From positions 493,510 through 506,811 of the forward strand of contig MU646424.1 in assembly GCA_026770585.1 (NCBI GenBank): a stretch of 13,302 bases of DNA. Reading direction: 5' to 3'. The notes beneath the pieces were generated by a model, which did no database searches, was not told where the DNA came from, and saw only the letters and a list, made by a program, of their open reading frames with translations. Both the position numbers and the translations under genes were made by a program. This DNA comes from Baffinella frigidus (Eukaryota > Cryptophyceae > Cryptomonadales > Baffinellaceae). Below, piece by piece: positions 1 to 6,645 of the stretch; position 1 is the stretch's first letter; each line of letters opens with the position of its first letter.

Positions 1-246
1 TTTAGGGTTTAGGGTTTAGGGTTTAGGGTTGAGGGTTTAGGGTTGAGGGTTGAGGGTTTAGGGTTCAGGGTTTGTTTAGGGTTTAGGGTTTAGGGTCTAG
101 GGTTTAGGGTCTAGGGTTTCGGGTTTCGGGTTTAGGGTTTGGTGTTTGGGGATAGGGGATAGGGGTGAGGGGTTAGGGGTTTGTGGTTTGGGGTTTGGGG
201 TTTAGGGTTTAGAGTTTAGGGTTCAGGGTTCAGGGTTTAGGGTTTC
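1..246. repeat. Interstitial telomere-like tract, G-strand on +
   Basis: Heptamer repeats begin as perfect TTTAGGG (1-30) and then drift to TTGAGGG, TTCAGGG, TCTAGGG and TTTCGGG, ending in degenerate GGGGATA and GGGGTTT forms. TTTAGGG is the plant/algal telomere unit. At a true left chromosome end the + strand should read CCCTAAA, so this tract points the wrong way for a terminus here. It is either internal or lies at an assembly break in an inverted arrangement. It overlaps the end of the minus-strand coding-like block at 237-542. Confidence 0.93.
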
Positions 247-542
247 GGTAGTGGGGTGTGAGTTTCTGCTGCCCCCCGCTCCCCCAATAACAGATCCGGA
301 CATAGCGTAGCCAGGAGTGCATCGCCAGCATAGCCCGCATGGTTGGTGTGAGCAAATCGAGTGCGCCATCCTACATCCTGCACCCCACACCCCAACCCCG
401 ATCCCGGGAGCGTACCGAGGAACTCATGCGAAGCCTTGAAGTACCAGATGGTGTCATCCTCATCCGAGGACTTGAGCTGCCCGAGCTCCCCGTCGGACGG
501 CCACTGCGCCCCAGGAGTCGCCGCCGATGAGTGTTTCTCCAC
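237..542 (-). pseudogene. Minus-strand coding-like block truncated by telomere-like repeats
   Basis: An open frame of about 101 codons with protein-like composition. It includes D-G-E-L-G-Q-L-K-S-S-D-E-D-D-T-I-W-Y-F-K and later G-W-R-T-R-F-A-H-T-N-H-A-G-Y-A-G-D-A-L-L. I do not recognise the family. Upstream of it on the minus strand, in-frame acceptors exist at 543-545 (GAG then GTG) and 504-506 (CAG then TGG). Both keep phase 0 with the exon ending at 678, so this may be the next exon of that gene. The 3' end runs into the telomere-like tract: the last residues (P-L-P-K-P) and the TAA stop are encoded by CCCTAAA-type sequence. That suggests the original C-terminus was lost when telomeric repeats were added or joined here. 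The real exon boundaries and the function are unknown. Confidence 0.5.
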
Positions 543-677
543 CTCGGGTGGGGGAGCTCAACATCCTCCTCTCACGTGGCGGGACATGCACAGTGCTCGA
601 GGAATTTGGCAGAGTGCTGCTTGAGGGGACAAACACGCAAAGACCCCCCTGTGTCCTCAGAGAAGGTGCGGCCTCAC

Positions 678-805
678 CTTCTCGCCGTCCTTGGTGGTCG
701 CGTTCCAGCCCTCAGCGCTCCAGCGGAAGTACGCGCGCGCCAGCACGCTCTCCTGCTCCTCCTGCGCCGAAACTGCGCACATTCCCCCAGGCGGCATTAG
801 CGCAG
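678..805 (-). CDS. Probable internal exon, unknown protein
   Basis: A 128-bp block on the minus strand with matching splice signals. The acceptor is a pyrimidine-containing stretch ending TTCTTGCAG just above 805. The donor is GAGAAG followed by GTGAGG just below 678. The frame reads ...A-L-M-P-P-G-G-M-C-A-V-S-A-Q-E-E-Q-E-S-V and ends A-E-G-W-N-A-T-T-K-D-G-E-K in complete codons at the donor. It could join the block at 237-542 through either of two in-frame acceptors (intron of about 135 or 174 bases). Composition is acidic and charged, unlike the neighbouring repeats. No domain is recognised. The main uncertainty is whether the locus is still expressed, since its downstream end is cut by telomere-like repeats. 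Confidence 0.5.
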
Positions 806-902
806 CTGCAAGAACCTGGAAGCTGAGAGACGGTCTTCGACGTGCCGTCCCTGCCACCACACTCCAGCTGCAAAGGCTTTCGCGCGGGAGATCCGCCGAA
901 TT

Positions 903-1049
903 CTACCCTGCTACCCCCACGCTCCACCCCTCCGCCGTGGTCATGCTGCTGGGAGACGGGGAGAGAAAGATGCACGGGTGTGCACCTGAGCGGCATGAGA
1001 GGGCGACGAGACAGCCGAGCAGCACCGCGGTGCCAAGGTGTCGCACCAT
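903..1049 (-). CDS. Short ORF with a signal-peptide-like N-terminus
   Basis: A 48-codon minus-strand ORF starts at an ATG at 1047-1049. Its start, M-V-R-H then L-G-T-A-V-L-L-G-C-L-V-A-L-S, has a short basic n-region, a hydrophobic core of about 14 residues and a small/polar region (C-R-S-G-A), as expected for a secretion signal. The ORF stops at 903, but it may be a first exon. Donor-like sites occur after S-C-R-S (GTGCAC) and near 915 (GTAGCA), and an acceptor (CCTTTGCAG) lies near 869 ahead of the exon at 678-805. If spliced, this would be the start of a secreted or membrane protein containing the exon at 678-805. I could not find one joining that keeps phase without doubt. Confidence 0.35.
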   Translation of the reverse strand: MVRHLGTAVLLGCLVALSCRSGAHPCIFLSPSPSSMTTAEGWSVGVAG

Positions 1050-1079
1050 CGAGGATCGGTTTCGACAAGGATCGAAACT

Positions 1080-1323
1080 GTCAAAAGTGGATTTCTCCCG
1101 CATAGAGTTGACTTACAAAAGTTAATTTTCTGTGAAAGTGGTCGGCCAAATCCTCGGCATCCACAAACATAACCTGTTCGGGTCGGATTTTCACGGCTAT
1201 TTTGAAGCCAAACAGGCGCCCGCAGCCCACACGCGGCCCAGCAGGTCGGAGCCCCGCAACCGCACTCGCGATGCGTCCGCATGGCGCCCAGATCGTCCTG
1301 GGAGGGCGCCTGTGATGTGGCAA
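1080..1323 (-). CDS. Coding-like block, unknown, frame uncertain
   Basis: The minus-strand frame ending at 1081 reads G-C-G-R-L-F-G-F-K-I-A-V-K-I-R-P-E-Q-V and continues M-F-V-D-A-E-D-L-A-D-H-F, which looks like real protein. An acceptor-like CACATCACAG sits near 1311, and a consensus-like donor GTAAGT lies at about 1111-1116. The first third also reads well in another frame (A-P-S-Q-D-D-L-G-A-M-R-T-H), so either an intron boundary or a frameshift is present. Sequence around 1100-1130 resembles the TTAACTTTT/TTGACTTTT motifs seen elsewhere in the window, so the distal end may belong to a repeat rather than the gene. No family is recognised. Confidence 0.35.
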
Positions 1324-1344
1324 AAGACTTCTAGGAACGTAAAT

Positions 1345-1734
1345 TTATTGGGTGGGGATCGCAGAGTGATCATGGCGGCGCAGTGCTTTCTCCTGGTCTG
1401 CATCCTCGGCACCGTAGGTGTCGCCCCCCCACACCGCGCACGACAACCCTTCATACGCCTTGCGCCACGCTCTGCGAGCCACGTCGTCAGGATCTATGAA
1501 TGGGGTCTGTGACACCCACCGAAACCAGTTCTGGGAGAAGTCGGCGCCGGCGAGAAAGCCTGCACACGCATCGATCTGCAACCCCACGAGAACGTCACCC
1601 TCGCCCGACTCGCCGGGGCGCTGTCCCGCGCCTCCGTCGGCGGGTGGGCGGGCGAGGATGAGCGCGGGGCGCGTGTCCTCGACATCCACGGCTGCGTGCG
1701 CATCACTGCTTCCGCCAATGGAGGAGGGGCGCGA
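1345..1734 (-). CDS. Open coding-like block, unknown protein fragment
   Basis: A 129-codon open frame on the minus strand, bounded upstream by TGA (1735-1737) and ended by TAA. It lacks an ATG in a sensible place, so it is probably an exon or a truncated gene. Its composition is mixed and protein-like. Recognisable stretches are G-E-G-D-V-L-V-G-L-Q-I-D-A-C-A-G-F, then F-S-Q-N-W-F-R-W-V-S-Q-T-P-F-I-D-P-D-D-V, and then A-Y-E-G-L-S-C-A-V-W-G-G-D-T-Y-G-A-E-D. I do not recognise the family. Its 5' side abuts the foldback element at 1749-1889, which may have cut the gene. It lies upstream of, and on the same strand as, the blocks at 237-1323, so all may be parts of one multi-exon gene. Confidence 0.45.
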   Translation of the reverse strand, partial: SRPSSIGGSSDAHAAVDVEDTRPALILARPPADGGAGQRPGESGEGDVLVGLQIDACAGFLAGADFSQNWFRWVSQTPFIDPDDVARRAWRKAYEGLSCAVWGGDTYGAEDADQEKALRRHDHSAIPTQ

Positions 1735-1748
1735 TCAGGCCGCAGGAG

Positions 1749-1889
1749 AGTCCCTAGCTCTGTCCCACTAAATCTCGTCTCATCATCGTTAGTTTCTAAG
1801 AAGGATCTCCAGTACAAATTACCGTCTATCTACGTCTAAATGTTTTTAATGATGAGACGAAACTTAACTCGAACAGAGCTAGAGAGACC
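1749..1889. mobile_element. Foldback element, imperfect inverted repeat
   Basis: The left arm (from 1749, AGTCCCTAGCTCTGT then CTCGTCTCATCATCGTTA) is mirrored by the right arm ending near 1889 (TAATGATGAGACGA then ACAGAGCTAGAGAGA). Total length is about 141 bp with a short unmatched centre. No coding capacity is seen. This is a short non-autonomous foldback or MITE-like element lying at the 5' edge of the minus-strand block 1345-1734. No clear target duplication is visible. Confidence 0.65.
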
Positions 1890-2010
1890 CACGCCGGTTA
1901 ACAGATCAGGTATTTCCCTGGTGTTGAGCTTGGCCGGATTGGTACAGGGCCATCCCGGTACACAAACTTGCCCAATTCAGTTAACAGTCCTGACCCACTT
2001 CCTAGACAAC

Positions 2011-2184
2011 CCACTCGCCCTTGGAGGTGGCTCAAATAGTGCTCTGGAACATTTTCGATTTGCCTCGCCAGACCCCCCCCGATCTGGGGGGTCTGTGTCA
2101 ACTTTTAACGCATTTTCGGTACACAGTCGACTTTTGGGATTCATGTTCCAGAGCATTATTTGAGCCACCTCCAAGGGCTGGTGG
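2011..2184. mobile_element. Foldback element, GGAGGTGGCTCAAATA arms
   Basis: Arms of over 30 bp pair almost perfectly: CCCTTGGAGGTGGCTCAAAT from 2018 and its complement ending at 2177, continuing through GTGCTCTGGAACA. A second short hairpin (GACCCCCC/GGGGGGTC) lies inside. The outermost bases (CCACTCGCCCT and, on the other end, CCACCAGCCCT in complement) match the termini of the element at 2483-2624. The two types therefore share ends but not interiors. Confidence 0.8.
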
Positions 2185-2242
2185 ACATCAGAGCGCTCAA
2201 ACCCCTTGATACGTCTCGTGATTCAACGTATCCTCCATGGTA

Positions 2243-2404
2243 ATAGGGTAACGGCCTGAAAATGGGGTAGTTAGGCCTACGGCATTGCCTAGGACCTCCT
2301 ACCCTAGGCCGAGACTTTTGGGTCCTAGGATCCCTTGGCCTACGGTAGAAGGTCCTAGGCAATGCCGTAGGCCTAACTACCCCATTTTCAGGACGTTAGC
2401 CTAT
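2243..2404. mobile_element. Foldback element F1, copy 1 (162 bp)
   Basis: Nearly the whole element is one inverted repeat: ATAGGGTAACGGCCTGAAAA at the left, complement CCATTTTCAGGACGTTAGCC at the right, then nested GTAGTTAGGCCTACGGCAT, CCTAGGACCTCC and a short centre. Copies of the same 162-bp length occur at 6369-6530 and 6955-7116, with partial copies at 8367-8454, 10020-10104 and 12999-13109. This copy has more substitutions in its inner stem (CCTACCCTAGG instead of CCTACCGTAGG), so it is older or less constrained. Confidence 0.92.
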
Positions 2405-2482
2405 GAATGGGGGGGGTTACATGGCGGGCGTGTCGGCATCAGTTAAGGTTGAACACTCTCGCTCGGCGTGACGCGCCTTGAC

Positions 2483-2624
2483 CCACCAGCCCTCACAAGT
2501 GAACCAAATCGAACGATCGCAAAAGTCGATTTCCCCGGGGTGGTAGATGCTCAGGATTTACCACACAGGGGCATTGCCCACAACTCTCGACGTCGCGATT
2601 TGGTTCGCTTCGGAGGGCTGGTGG
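2483..2624. mobile_element. Foldback element F3, CCACCAGCCCTCA termini
   Basis: The left end CCACCAGCCCTCACAAGTGA and then ACCAAATCG is mirrored by CGATTTGGTTCGCTT and CGGAGGGCTGGTGG at the right (142 bp). The interior holds a smaller inverted pair, GGTAGATGCTCAGGATTTACC. Ends of the same type recur at 3765-3893, 4289-4430 and 12564-12701. Loose right-end sequences occur at 2681-2745 and about 2963-2991. Confidence 0.85.
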
Positions 2625-2699
2625 TAGGGTTCAGGGGTTGGGCACCTTGTTTGTCGGGTCTACTCGCAGGAGCTCGAGGCGTGATTTGGTTCACTTCTG
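2614..2699. repeat. 86-bp direct repeat, copy 1
   Basis: This stretch (AGGGCTGGTGGTAGGGTTCA, then GGGCACCTTG, GTCTACTCGCAGGAGCTCGA and GTGATTTGGTTC) is repeated at 2896-2981, offset by 282 bases, with only a few differences. It starts in the right end of the F3 element and ends in another F3-type end. The pair looks like a segmental tandem duplication bounded by element termini. Confidence 0.85.
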
Positions 2700-2745
2700 G
2701 GTGTGATTTGGTTCACGTCTGAGTGTGATTTGGTTCGCTTCTGAG
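2681..2745. repeat. 22-bp tandem repeat made of element ends
   Basis: Three tandem 22-bp units of GTGATTTGGTTCACTTCTGG type start at 2681, 2703 and 2725. The last leads into GAGGGCTGGAGG. Each unit is the right-end sequence of the F3 foldback family without a matching left end, so element ends appear to have been amplified in tandem. Confidence 0.8.
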
Positions 2746-2895
2746 GGCTGGAGGACGTGGGCGTCCGGGACAAGATGTACCTTCTCCATTCACCTTCCGG
2801 GGTGGTTTTGGGCTGCTAGAGTCCTCACTCGTCCCACCTGTCCATCAGGCGTACAGCGGTTGTGTTTGACAATTTAGTAAACCTCGTTTCCCCCC

Positions 2896-2981
2896 AGGGC
2901 TGGTGGTAGGGTTCAGGGGTTGGGCACCTTGTGTGTCGGGTCTACTCGCAGGAGCTCGAGGCGTGATTTGGTTCTCTTCTG
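2896..2981. repeat. 86-bp direct repeat, copy 2
   Basis: Second copy of the 2614-2699 segment. It follows TTTCCCCCCAG, and the left half of the element is missing here. This copy runs on into GAGGGCCGGTGG, another F3-type terminus. Confidence 0.85.
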
Positions 2982-3233
2982 AGGGCCGGTGGACGTGGGG
3001 CAGGCGGCGCGTGACAGCCATCACGGACGCGCTGAACTCGTGGCTTCTGGGAGATGCCCTCGTCGACGGTGACAGTGGGACAGACCCCTGGTTCTCCATC
3101 CCTCATCCCTGAACCCTGAACCGTCATCCGCTGGACTCCGTGGCTGCTGGGACTACGCGAGATCAGGTCCAGGGTTGAGAGGTTTGATACTGTTTGCTAT
3201 CTTCGCTTAAGATACGATTAAGATAAGGAATGG

Positions 3234-3274
3234 TATGCTATTTTAGGCGTGAAACCAAGGCTTAAGATAGCATA
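3234..3274. repeat. Imperfect hairpin
   Basis: TATGCTATTTTAGGC pairs with GCTTAAGATAGCATA around an 11-base loop. The sequence CTTAAGATA occurs again just upstream (3205-3214). It may be a remnant of a further foldback type, but no second copy is seen. Confidence 0.5.
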
Positions 3275-3284
3275 AAGGGCTCCA

Positions 3285-3309
3285 CCAACGCGACCTGAGG
3301 TCGCGTTGG
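3285..3309. repeat. Perfect 11-bp-stem hairpin
   Basis: CCAACGCGACC and GGTCGCGTTGG form a perfect stem with a 3-base loop. No downstream T-run is present and there is no adjacent gene, so it does not look like a transcription terminator. Confidence 0.7.
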
Positions 3310-3346
3310 GATTTGCGAAAACCTGGACTCGTGGCTGCTGGGAGAT

Positions 3347-3408
3347 GCCCTGGTCAACTCTCATAAGTCAAGACCTTTGAAAATTGACTTATGAAAGTTG
3401 ACCAGGGC
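3347..3408. mobile_element. Small foldback in a tandem repeat unit
   Basis: GCCCTGGTCAACTCTCATAA at the left pairs with TTATGAAAGTTGACCAGGGC at the right, with a short A/T-rich centre. It begins inside the third W-L-L-G-D repeat at G-C-C-C-T-G-G-T-C, where the other copies continue with GTCGACGG or GTCGCCGG. It is therefore either a foldback insertion or an inverted duplication at that point. Confidence 0.65.
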
Positions 3409-3420
3409 AGCGGGTCCTGC

Positions 3421-3491
3421 TCTTATCCCTATTCCATATTCCCTAGATCCCTACTCCCTATTCCCATAGGGATCCCTATTCCCTATTCCCC
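3421..3491. repeat. CCCTATT heptamer tract
   Basis: A run of CCCTATT, CCCTACT and CCCTAGAT-type units, resembling diverged C-strand telomere heptamers. An internal near-palindrome is CCCATAGGGATCCC. It is followed by CCCAACCCTCGACCCTAAACC, which is clearly telomere-like. Confidence 0.6.
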
Positions 3492-3594
3492 CGCCTGAAG
3501 GATTCGGGTGTACCCAACCCAACCCTCGACCCTAAACCATCAACCAAGCCTGGATCAAGTGGAGATGCTCTGGTCGCCGGCGACATAATGCCAC

Positions 3595-3742
3595 AAGCTA
3601 ACGCCAGCGGACCCCTTGCCCTACGGTAGGAACCCCCCCTCCTCCTACGAGGTTTAAAACAAAAAGGTCTTTAAAAGTCGTAGGAGGGGGGCTCCTACCG
3701 TAGGCAATCCGTAGGCTCTAAGTACCTCGCTGGCGTTAGCTT
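3595..3742. mobile_element. Foldback element, AAGCTAACGCCAGCG arms
   Basis: The left end AAGCTAACGCCAGCG is exactly complementary to the right end CGCTGGCGTTAGCTT. The inner stem repeats the pairing with CCTACGGTAGGA (3620) against TCCTACCGTAGG (3693), and with CCCCCTCCTCCTACGA against TCGTAGGAGGGGGG. Total length is 148 bp. The termini are unrelated to F1, but the CCTACGGTAGG core is the same. Confidence 0.85.
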
Positions 3743-3764
3743 TTCAGATGAGACATCGCGACAG

Positions 3765-3893
3765 CCACCAGAAGAGAACCCAATCAGGGTGACGAGGCCT
3801 GTGGTAAATCCCCCTGCAGTCTAAAGGCTCAGCCGTTTGTCTGCAGGGGAAATGTAACTTTTGCGATCGTCGATTTGGTTTACTTTTGGTGGC
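3765..3893. mobile_element. F3-type foldback element, copy
   Basis: Left end CCACCAGAAGAGAACCCAAT, right end ATTTGGTTTACTTTTGGTGG. The inner CCCCTGCAG/CTGCAGGGG pair forms a second stem. The order of sub-sites (GGTAAATCC, TTGCGATCG, GATTTGGTT) matches the interior of 2483-2624 in part, so the two appear to be diverged members of one family in opposite interior orientation. Confidence 0.75.
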
Positions 3894-3915
3894 TGGTGGA
3901 GACTCCTGGTTCTCC

Positions 3916-4226
3916 TCTAATCCCTCGTCCCTGAACCCTGAACCTTCATCCCTAAGCCTTGCACCCAACACCCTCATCCCTAATCCCTAATCCCTAACCC
4001 CCAAATCCTGAACCCCCACCCCCAACCCGCAAACCCCAAACCCCAAACCCCAAACCCCAAACCCCAAACCCCAAACCCCAACCCCCAAGCCCTGCACCTC
4101 ACACCCTAAACCCCGAACCGCAAACCCCAAACCCTGCACCCTAAACCCCAAACCTCAAACCCTAAACCCCAAACTCCAAACCCCACACCCCAAACCCCAA
4201 ACCTCAAACCAAAAACCCTCAACCCA
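3916..4226. repeat. Interstitial telomere-like tract, C-strand on +
   Basis: About 310 bp of degenerate heptamers: CCCTGAA, CCCTAAT and CCCTAAA, plus a long run of CCCCAAA units (4024-4080). Orientation is opposite to the tracts at 1-246 and 5622-5935. Nothing else is encoded here; open frames across it are simply translated heptamers. Confidence 0.93.
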
Positions 4227-4288
4227 GGAGGACAAGGCGCGGCGTCAGCGTCTCCCCGTCACCAATGCTCAGGTCGTGAGCCTCTCTC

Positions 4289-4430
4289 CCACCGACCCTC
4301 ACGGGCTGAGCAAATCGACAATTTTCGATTTTTAATTGCAAGGCAAAATGGCTCCACGGACGCCGGAATCCGGCGGCCTCCAAGGGAAATGTGTGCCCTC
4401 AAATTCGACGATTTGCTCAGGCTGTGAGGG
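4289..4430. mobile_element. F3b foldback element, CAAATCG arms
   Basis: CCCTCACGGGCTGAGCAAAT (from 4296) pairs with ATTTGCTCAGGCTGTGAGGG (ending 4430). The outer left edge is CCACCGACCC. The interior contains AAAATGGCTCCA, a CCGGAATCCGG palindrome and GGCCTCCAAGGG. The same interior occurs in 12564-12701, so these two are copies of one subfamily. It abuts the next element at 4431 without a gap. Confidence 0.85.
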
Positions 4431-4588
4431 CCACACAGCGGGCTACGAAGGGATTTTCGGCCCAAATGGGGCCACTTTTCCGTTACCTTGGGGTTTACTC
4501 CCTGATGCCCCTACGGGTTGCCTACCGTAGGGTCGTAGGTCTGATCGCCTAAGGGTTATTCGGAATCCCTTCGAAGTCAGGTGTGTGG
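4431..4588. mobile_element. Foldback element F4, CCACACAGCGGGCTACG end
   Basis: CCACACAGCGGGCTACGAAG then GGATT at the left is mirrored by GGAATCCCTTCGAAGTCAGG then TGTGTGG at the right. The core CCTACCGTAGG lies at 4521-4531. The sequence beyond the right end, TTGGTGG (4589-4595), is complementary to the CCACC end of the neighbouring F3b element. The pair 4289-4595 may thus be one composite: F4 nested near the edge of a larger CCACC-bounded element. The left half recurs at 11934-12020. Confidence 0.8.
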
Positions 4589-4688
4589 TTGGTGGTCTCT
4601 CGTCGAGCTCGTGACCCACTTCGCTGATTGCCCACCAGTTTTGTGTATTTTTTCCCCGCCGCCACAAATCCCATGCAGCCACCTCTCT

Positions 4689-4817
4689 TACCACGCCAGA
4701 GTGTTGGGTGAGGTTGATTTGTTTATACCGTTCAGGGAACGGTTGTTGACTTTTGAAACCCACTGCCTTGAAGGGGAATTGACTTTTGGCGACCCCTTCG
4801 AAGACGCTGGCGTGGTA
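4689..4817. mobile_element. Foldback element F5, TACCACGCCAGAG ends
   Basis: Left end TACCACGCCAGAGTGTT, right end GACGCTGGCGTGGTA, 129 bp. Inner hairpins are CCGTTC-AGG-GAACGG (4729-4742) and a TTCGAAG region. The interior contains two copies of TTGACTTTTG (4746 and 4779). A second full element with the same ends is at 6133-6263. Confidence 0.85.
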
Positions 4818-4961
4818 GCGCCAACGCGGACGAGAGTCCCCCTGTGGCGTCACCCGCTCAGAGAGAGATGTATATTGCCTATTGACACTCCTGGATCAAA
4901 TGCAGCCCGATGCCGCGCGATCCTCACCGTCGGTGCCACGGCCCTAACTGTACTGTAACAG

Positions 4962-5103
4962 GGTCGTGGCCGGGGGCTCGCTGCGGCTCGTGGGGGTGCG
5001 GTTGGACGGGCGACACGGGGCGCCGGCGCTGGTCGTGGCGGGTGGGAGGATTGAGGTGTCCGAGTGCTGGATCGGCCACTTTCGGAGCGTTGCGCCGCTA
5101 CAG
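4962..5103 (+). CDS. Probable beta-helix repeat exon
   Basis: After an acceptor-like CTGTAACAG (ending 4961), the + frame starting at 4963 reads V-V-A-G-G-S-L-R-L-V-G-V-R-L-D-G-R-H-G and continues A-P-A-L-V-V-A-G-G-R-I-E-V-S-E-C-W-I-G-H-F. Alternating hydrophobic strands with G-G turns, repeated twice, are typical of right-handed parallel beta-helix proteins (pectate-lyase-like fold, or POMP-type repeats). This is family knowledge applied to a pattern seen here. The frame stops at 5116-5118, and a donor-like CAG then GTTTAT lies at 5101-5109, giving a 142-bp exon. The surrounding sequence contains no matching exon within several hundred bases, so it may be an isolated relic. It is on the same strand as all POMP-like remnants downstream. 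Confidence 0.55.
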
Positions 5104-5118
5104 GTTTATCCGCCTTAA

Positions 5119-5620
5119 TGAAACGTTCCTCCCACACGGAACACTGCGGAGAACGTGCTCAAGTTAATTATTGGAGTGTTTCTGAGGAAACACGCCAAAA
5201 GGCAGCAATTGTTGGTCACGTTACACCGGATATCCCGTGTTGCGGTTCCTCGTAGTGTCCCGAGTGGGTACAGTCGGGCGAGAGGGTGGAGAGAGAGAGA
5301 GAGACGACGGCGGCAAGGCCTGCCCTTTTGAACAACAGCACCCCACGTAGTGCCACCCTGCAGGGACGCGTGTGGGTACGAATTTTCCGGTAGGGGAACT
5401 CTGAGTGGAACGTGTGTACCACGGTTCCTTTTAATGCAACGGAAGTTGGTACTGGGGCGTCACGGTTTAAACGAATACCCTTTTGCTTTGAACATATGCC
5501 CTTTTGCTCTCTCACCGATGCTGTTTTGGGAGGAAGCTAGTGGTTTGCGAAATGTTTCTATTTGGTGTGGAGGTTTTTGAGGGGTTGGCCGACCTGTGGT
5601 GCTCCAAGTTTGTACCGATA
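5119..5620. other. Stretch with no supported gene
   Basis: No convincing coding frame. It holds a perfect hairpin GTGTTTC-TGAG-GAAACAC (5176-5193), a short GA run (5289-5304) and a near-repeat CCCTTTTGCT (about 5478 and 5499). The open frames here are of ordinary chance length and lack coding character. Confidence 0.6.
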
Positions 5621-5621
5621 G

Positions 5622-5935
5622 GTTTAGGGTGTAGGGTGTAGGGTGTAGGGTGTAGGGTGTAGGGTGTAGGGTGTAGGGTTGAGGGTTGAGGGTTGAGGGT
5701 TGCGGGTGTAGGGTGTAGGGTGTAGGGTGTAGGGTGTAGGGCGTAGGGTTTAGAGTCTGTGGTCAAGGTCGGGGGTTGAGGGTTGAGGGTTCAGGGTTTA
5801 GGGTTTAGGGTTTAGTGTTTAAAGTCTGGGGTCAAGGTTGGGGGTTGAGGGTCTAGGGTTTAGGGTCTATGGTTTAGGGTTTAGGGTTTAGGGTCTATGG
5901 TTTAGGGTCTAGGGTCTAGAATTCAGGGTTGACCG
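5622..5935. repeat. Interstitial telomere-like tract, G-strand on +
   Basis: About 315 bp of heptamers dominated by TGTAGGG (5628-5680 and 5704-5745), with TTGAGGG, TTTAGGG and TCTAGGG blocks. A longer internal duplication is visible: TTTAGAGTCTGTGGTCAAGG (about 5748) recurs as TTTAAAGTCTGGGGTCAAGG (about 5818), spaced by about 70 bases, so heptamer blocks were also amplified as larger units. Because the heptamer is not a multiple of three, seven-residue peptide repeats appear in some frames; they are not genes. Confidence 0.93.
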
Positions 5936-6132
5936 GTAGGTTTCACGCAAGAGACGCGGCGAGATGAAGGTGCCTGCCTCCCATACTTGAATAAATAAAA
6001 TAATATGTGTAAAAAATATTTCCCACCAGACCCCCCACATGTCAACTTTACTCATCAAGGGACCCCTAAGAGGCAATGTGGTCGCCCTCTGAGGGTTATG
6101 GTGGCCTCTCTCTTGAGTTCCCCGTAAACACT

Positions 6133-6263
6133 TACCACGCCAGAGCGCTCGAAACATCCACTTTTGACATCTTTCAGGGGAATGCTTCTGCATACTTAAG
6201 TCAACGACGCCAGATCTGGCGTGGATAAGGCGTCCGGTTTCCCTCGAGCCCTCTGGCGTGGTA
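6133..6263. mobile_element. Foldback element F5, copy 2
   Basis: TACCACGCCAGAGCGCTCGA at the left pairs with TCGAGCCCTCTGGCGTGGTA at the right (131 bp). The interior has a CGCCAGATCTGGCG palindrome and CCACTTTTGACATC. It shares ends with 4689-4817. An isolated right end, CTGGCGTGGTA, is seen at 10369-10379. Confidence 0.85.
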
Positions 6264-6368
6264 CGTTCCTTACAGATTCGCGATTGGGGCTCTGAGGGCT
6301 GTTCGGGTTGGTGGATACAAGCCGGGTTGGTGCACGGTGCTAGACCTTATTCGGGTGCTCACACATTC

Positions 6369-6530
6369 ATAGGGTAACGGCCTGAAAATGGGGTAGTTAG
6401 GCCTACGGCATTGCCTAGGACCTCCTACCGTAGGCCGAGACTTTTTGGTCCTAGGACCCCTCGGCCTACGGTAGGAGGTCCTAGGCAATGCCGTAGGCCC
6501 AACTACCCTATTTTCAGGCCGTTACCCTAT
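6369..6530. mobile_element. Foldback element F1, copy 2 (162 bp)
   Basis: Almost perfect inverted repeat from ATAGGGTAACGGCCTGAAAA to CAGGCCGTTACCCTAT. Core CCTACCGTAGG is at 6424-6434 and its complement at 6465-6475. The flanks are TTC on the left and TAAC on the right. Copies 1 and 3 have the reverse pattern (TAA or TTA left, GAA right), so this copy is inserted in the opposite orientation. Confidence 0.93.
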
Positions 6531-6645
6531 TAACGTATCGATACCAACATGGCGCGTCTTCCACTGCGAGCGAGGACGTGACACAACTTCAAAGGATTTT
6601 AAAAACTTTTACCTGCATCATAAGGGAAATGGACATTTAAAATGA

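Larger units (their letters stand above)
3031..3586 (+). pseudogene. Degenerate tandem coding-like repeat (W-L-L-G-D-A-L-V)
   Basis: Four copies of a short unit lie at about 3031-3075, 3130-3155, 3322-3357 and 3549-3586, sharing CTGGACTCGTGGCTGCTGGG and AGATGCCCTGGTC. The best copies translate on + as L-N-S-W-L-L-G-D-A-L-V-D-G-D and L-D-S-W-L-L-G-D-A-L-V. Frames between copies are broken by stops, a telomere-like patch (near 3100-3125) and foldback sequence. The third copy runs straight into the hairpin at 3347. I read this as the remains of a tandem repeat protein. The sequence is too short to assign to a family, though a beta-helix repeat like those downstream would fit. Confidence 0.45.

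Noticed and set aside
1-246. True chromosome end at the left of the window
   Set aside because: The + strand reads TTTAGGG rather than CCCTAAA at base 1, which is the wrong orientation for a left terminus.
1132-1512. 126-residue plus-strand open frame
   Set aside because: Shadow of the minus-strand blocks at 1080-1734, which have more protein-like composition.
4443-4853. 136-residue minus-strand open frame
   Set aside because: It runs through two different foldback elements (F4 and F5) and has no consistent coding character.
5512-5766. Proline/threonine heptapeptide-repeat open frame (H-P-T-P-Y-T-L)
   Set aside because: Simple translation of the telomere-like heptamers in the C-strand sense.
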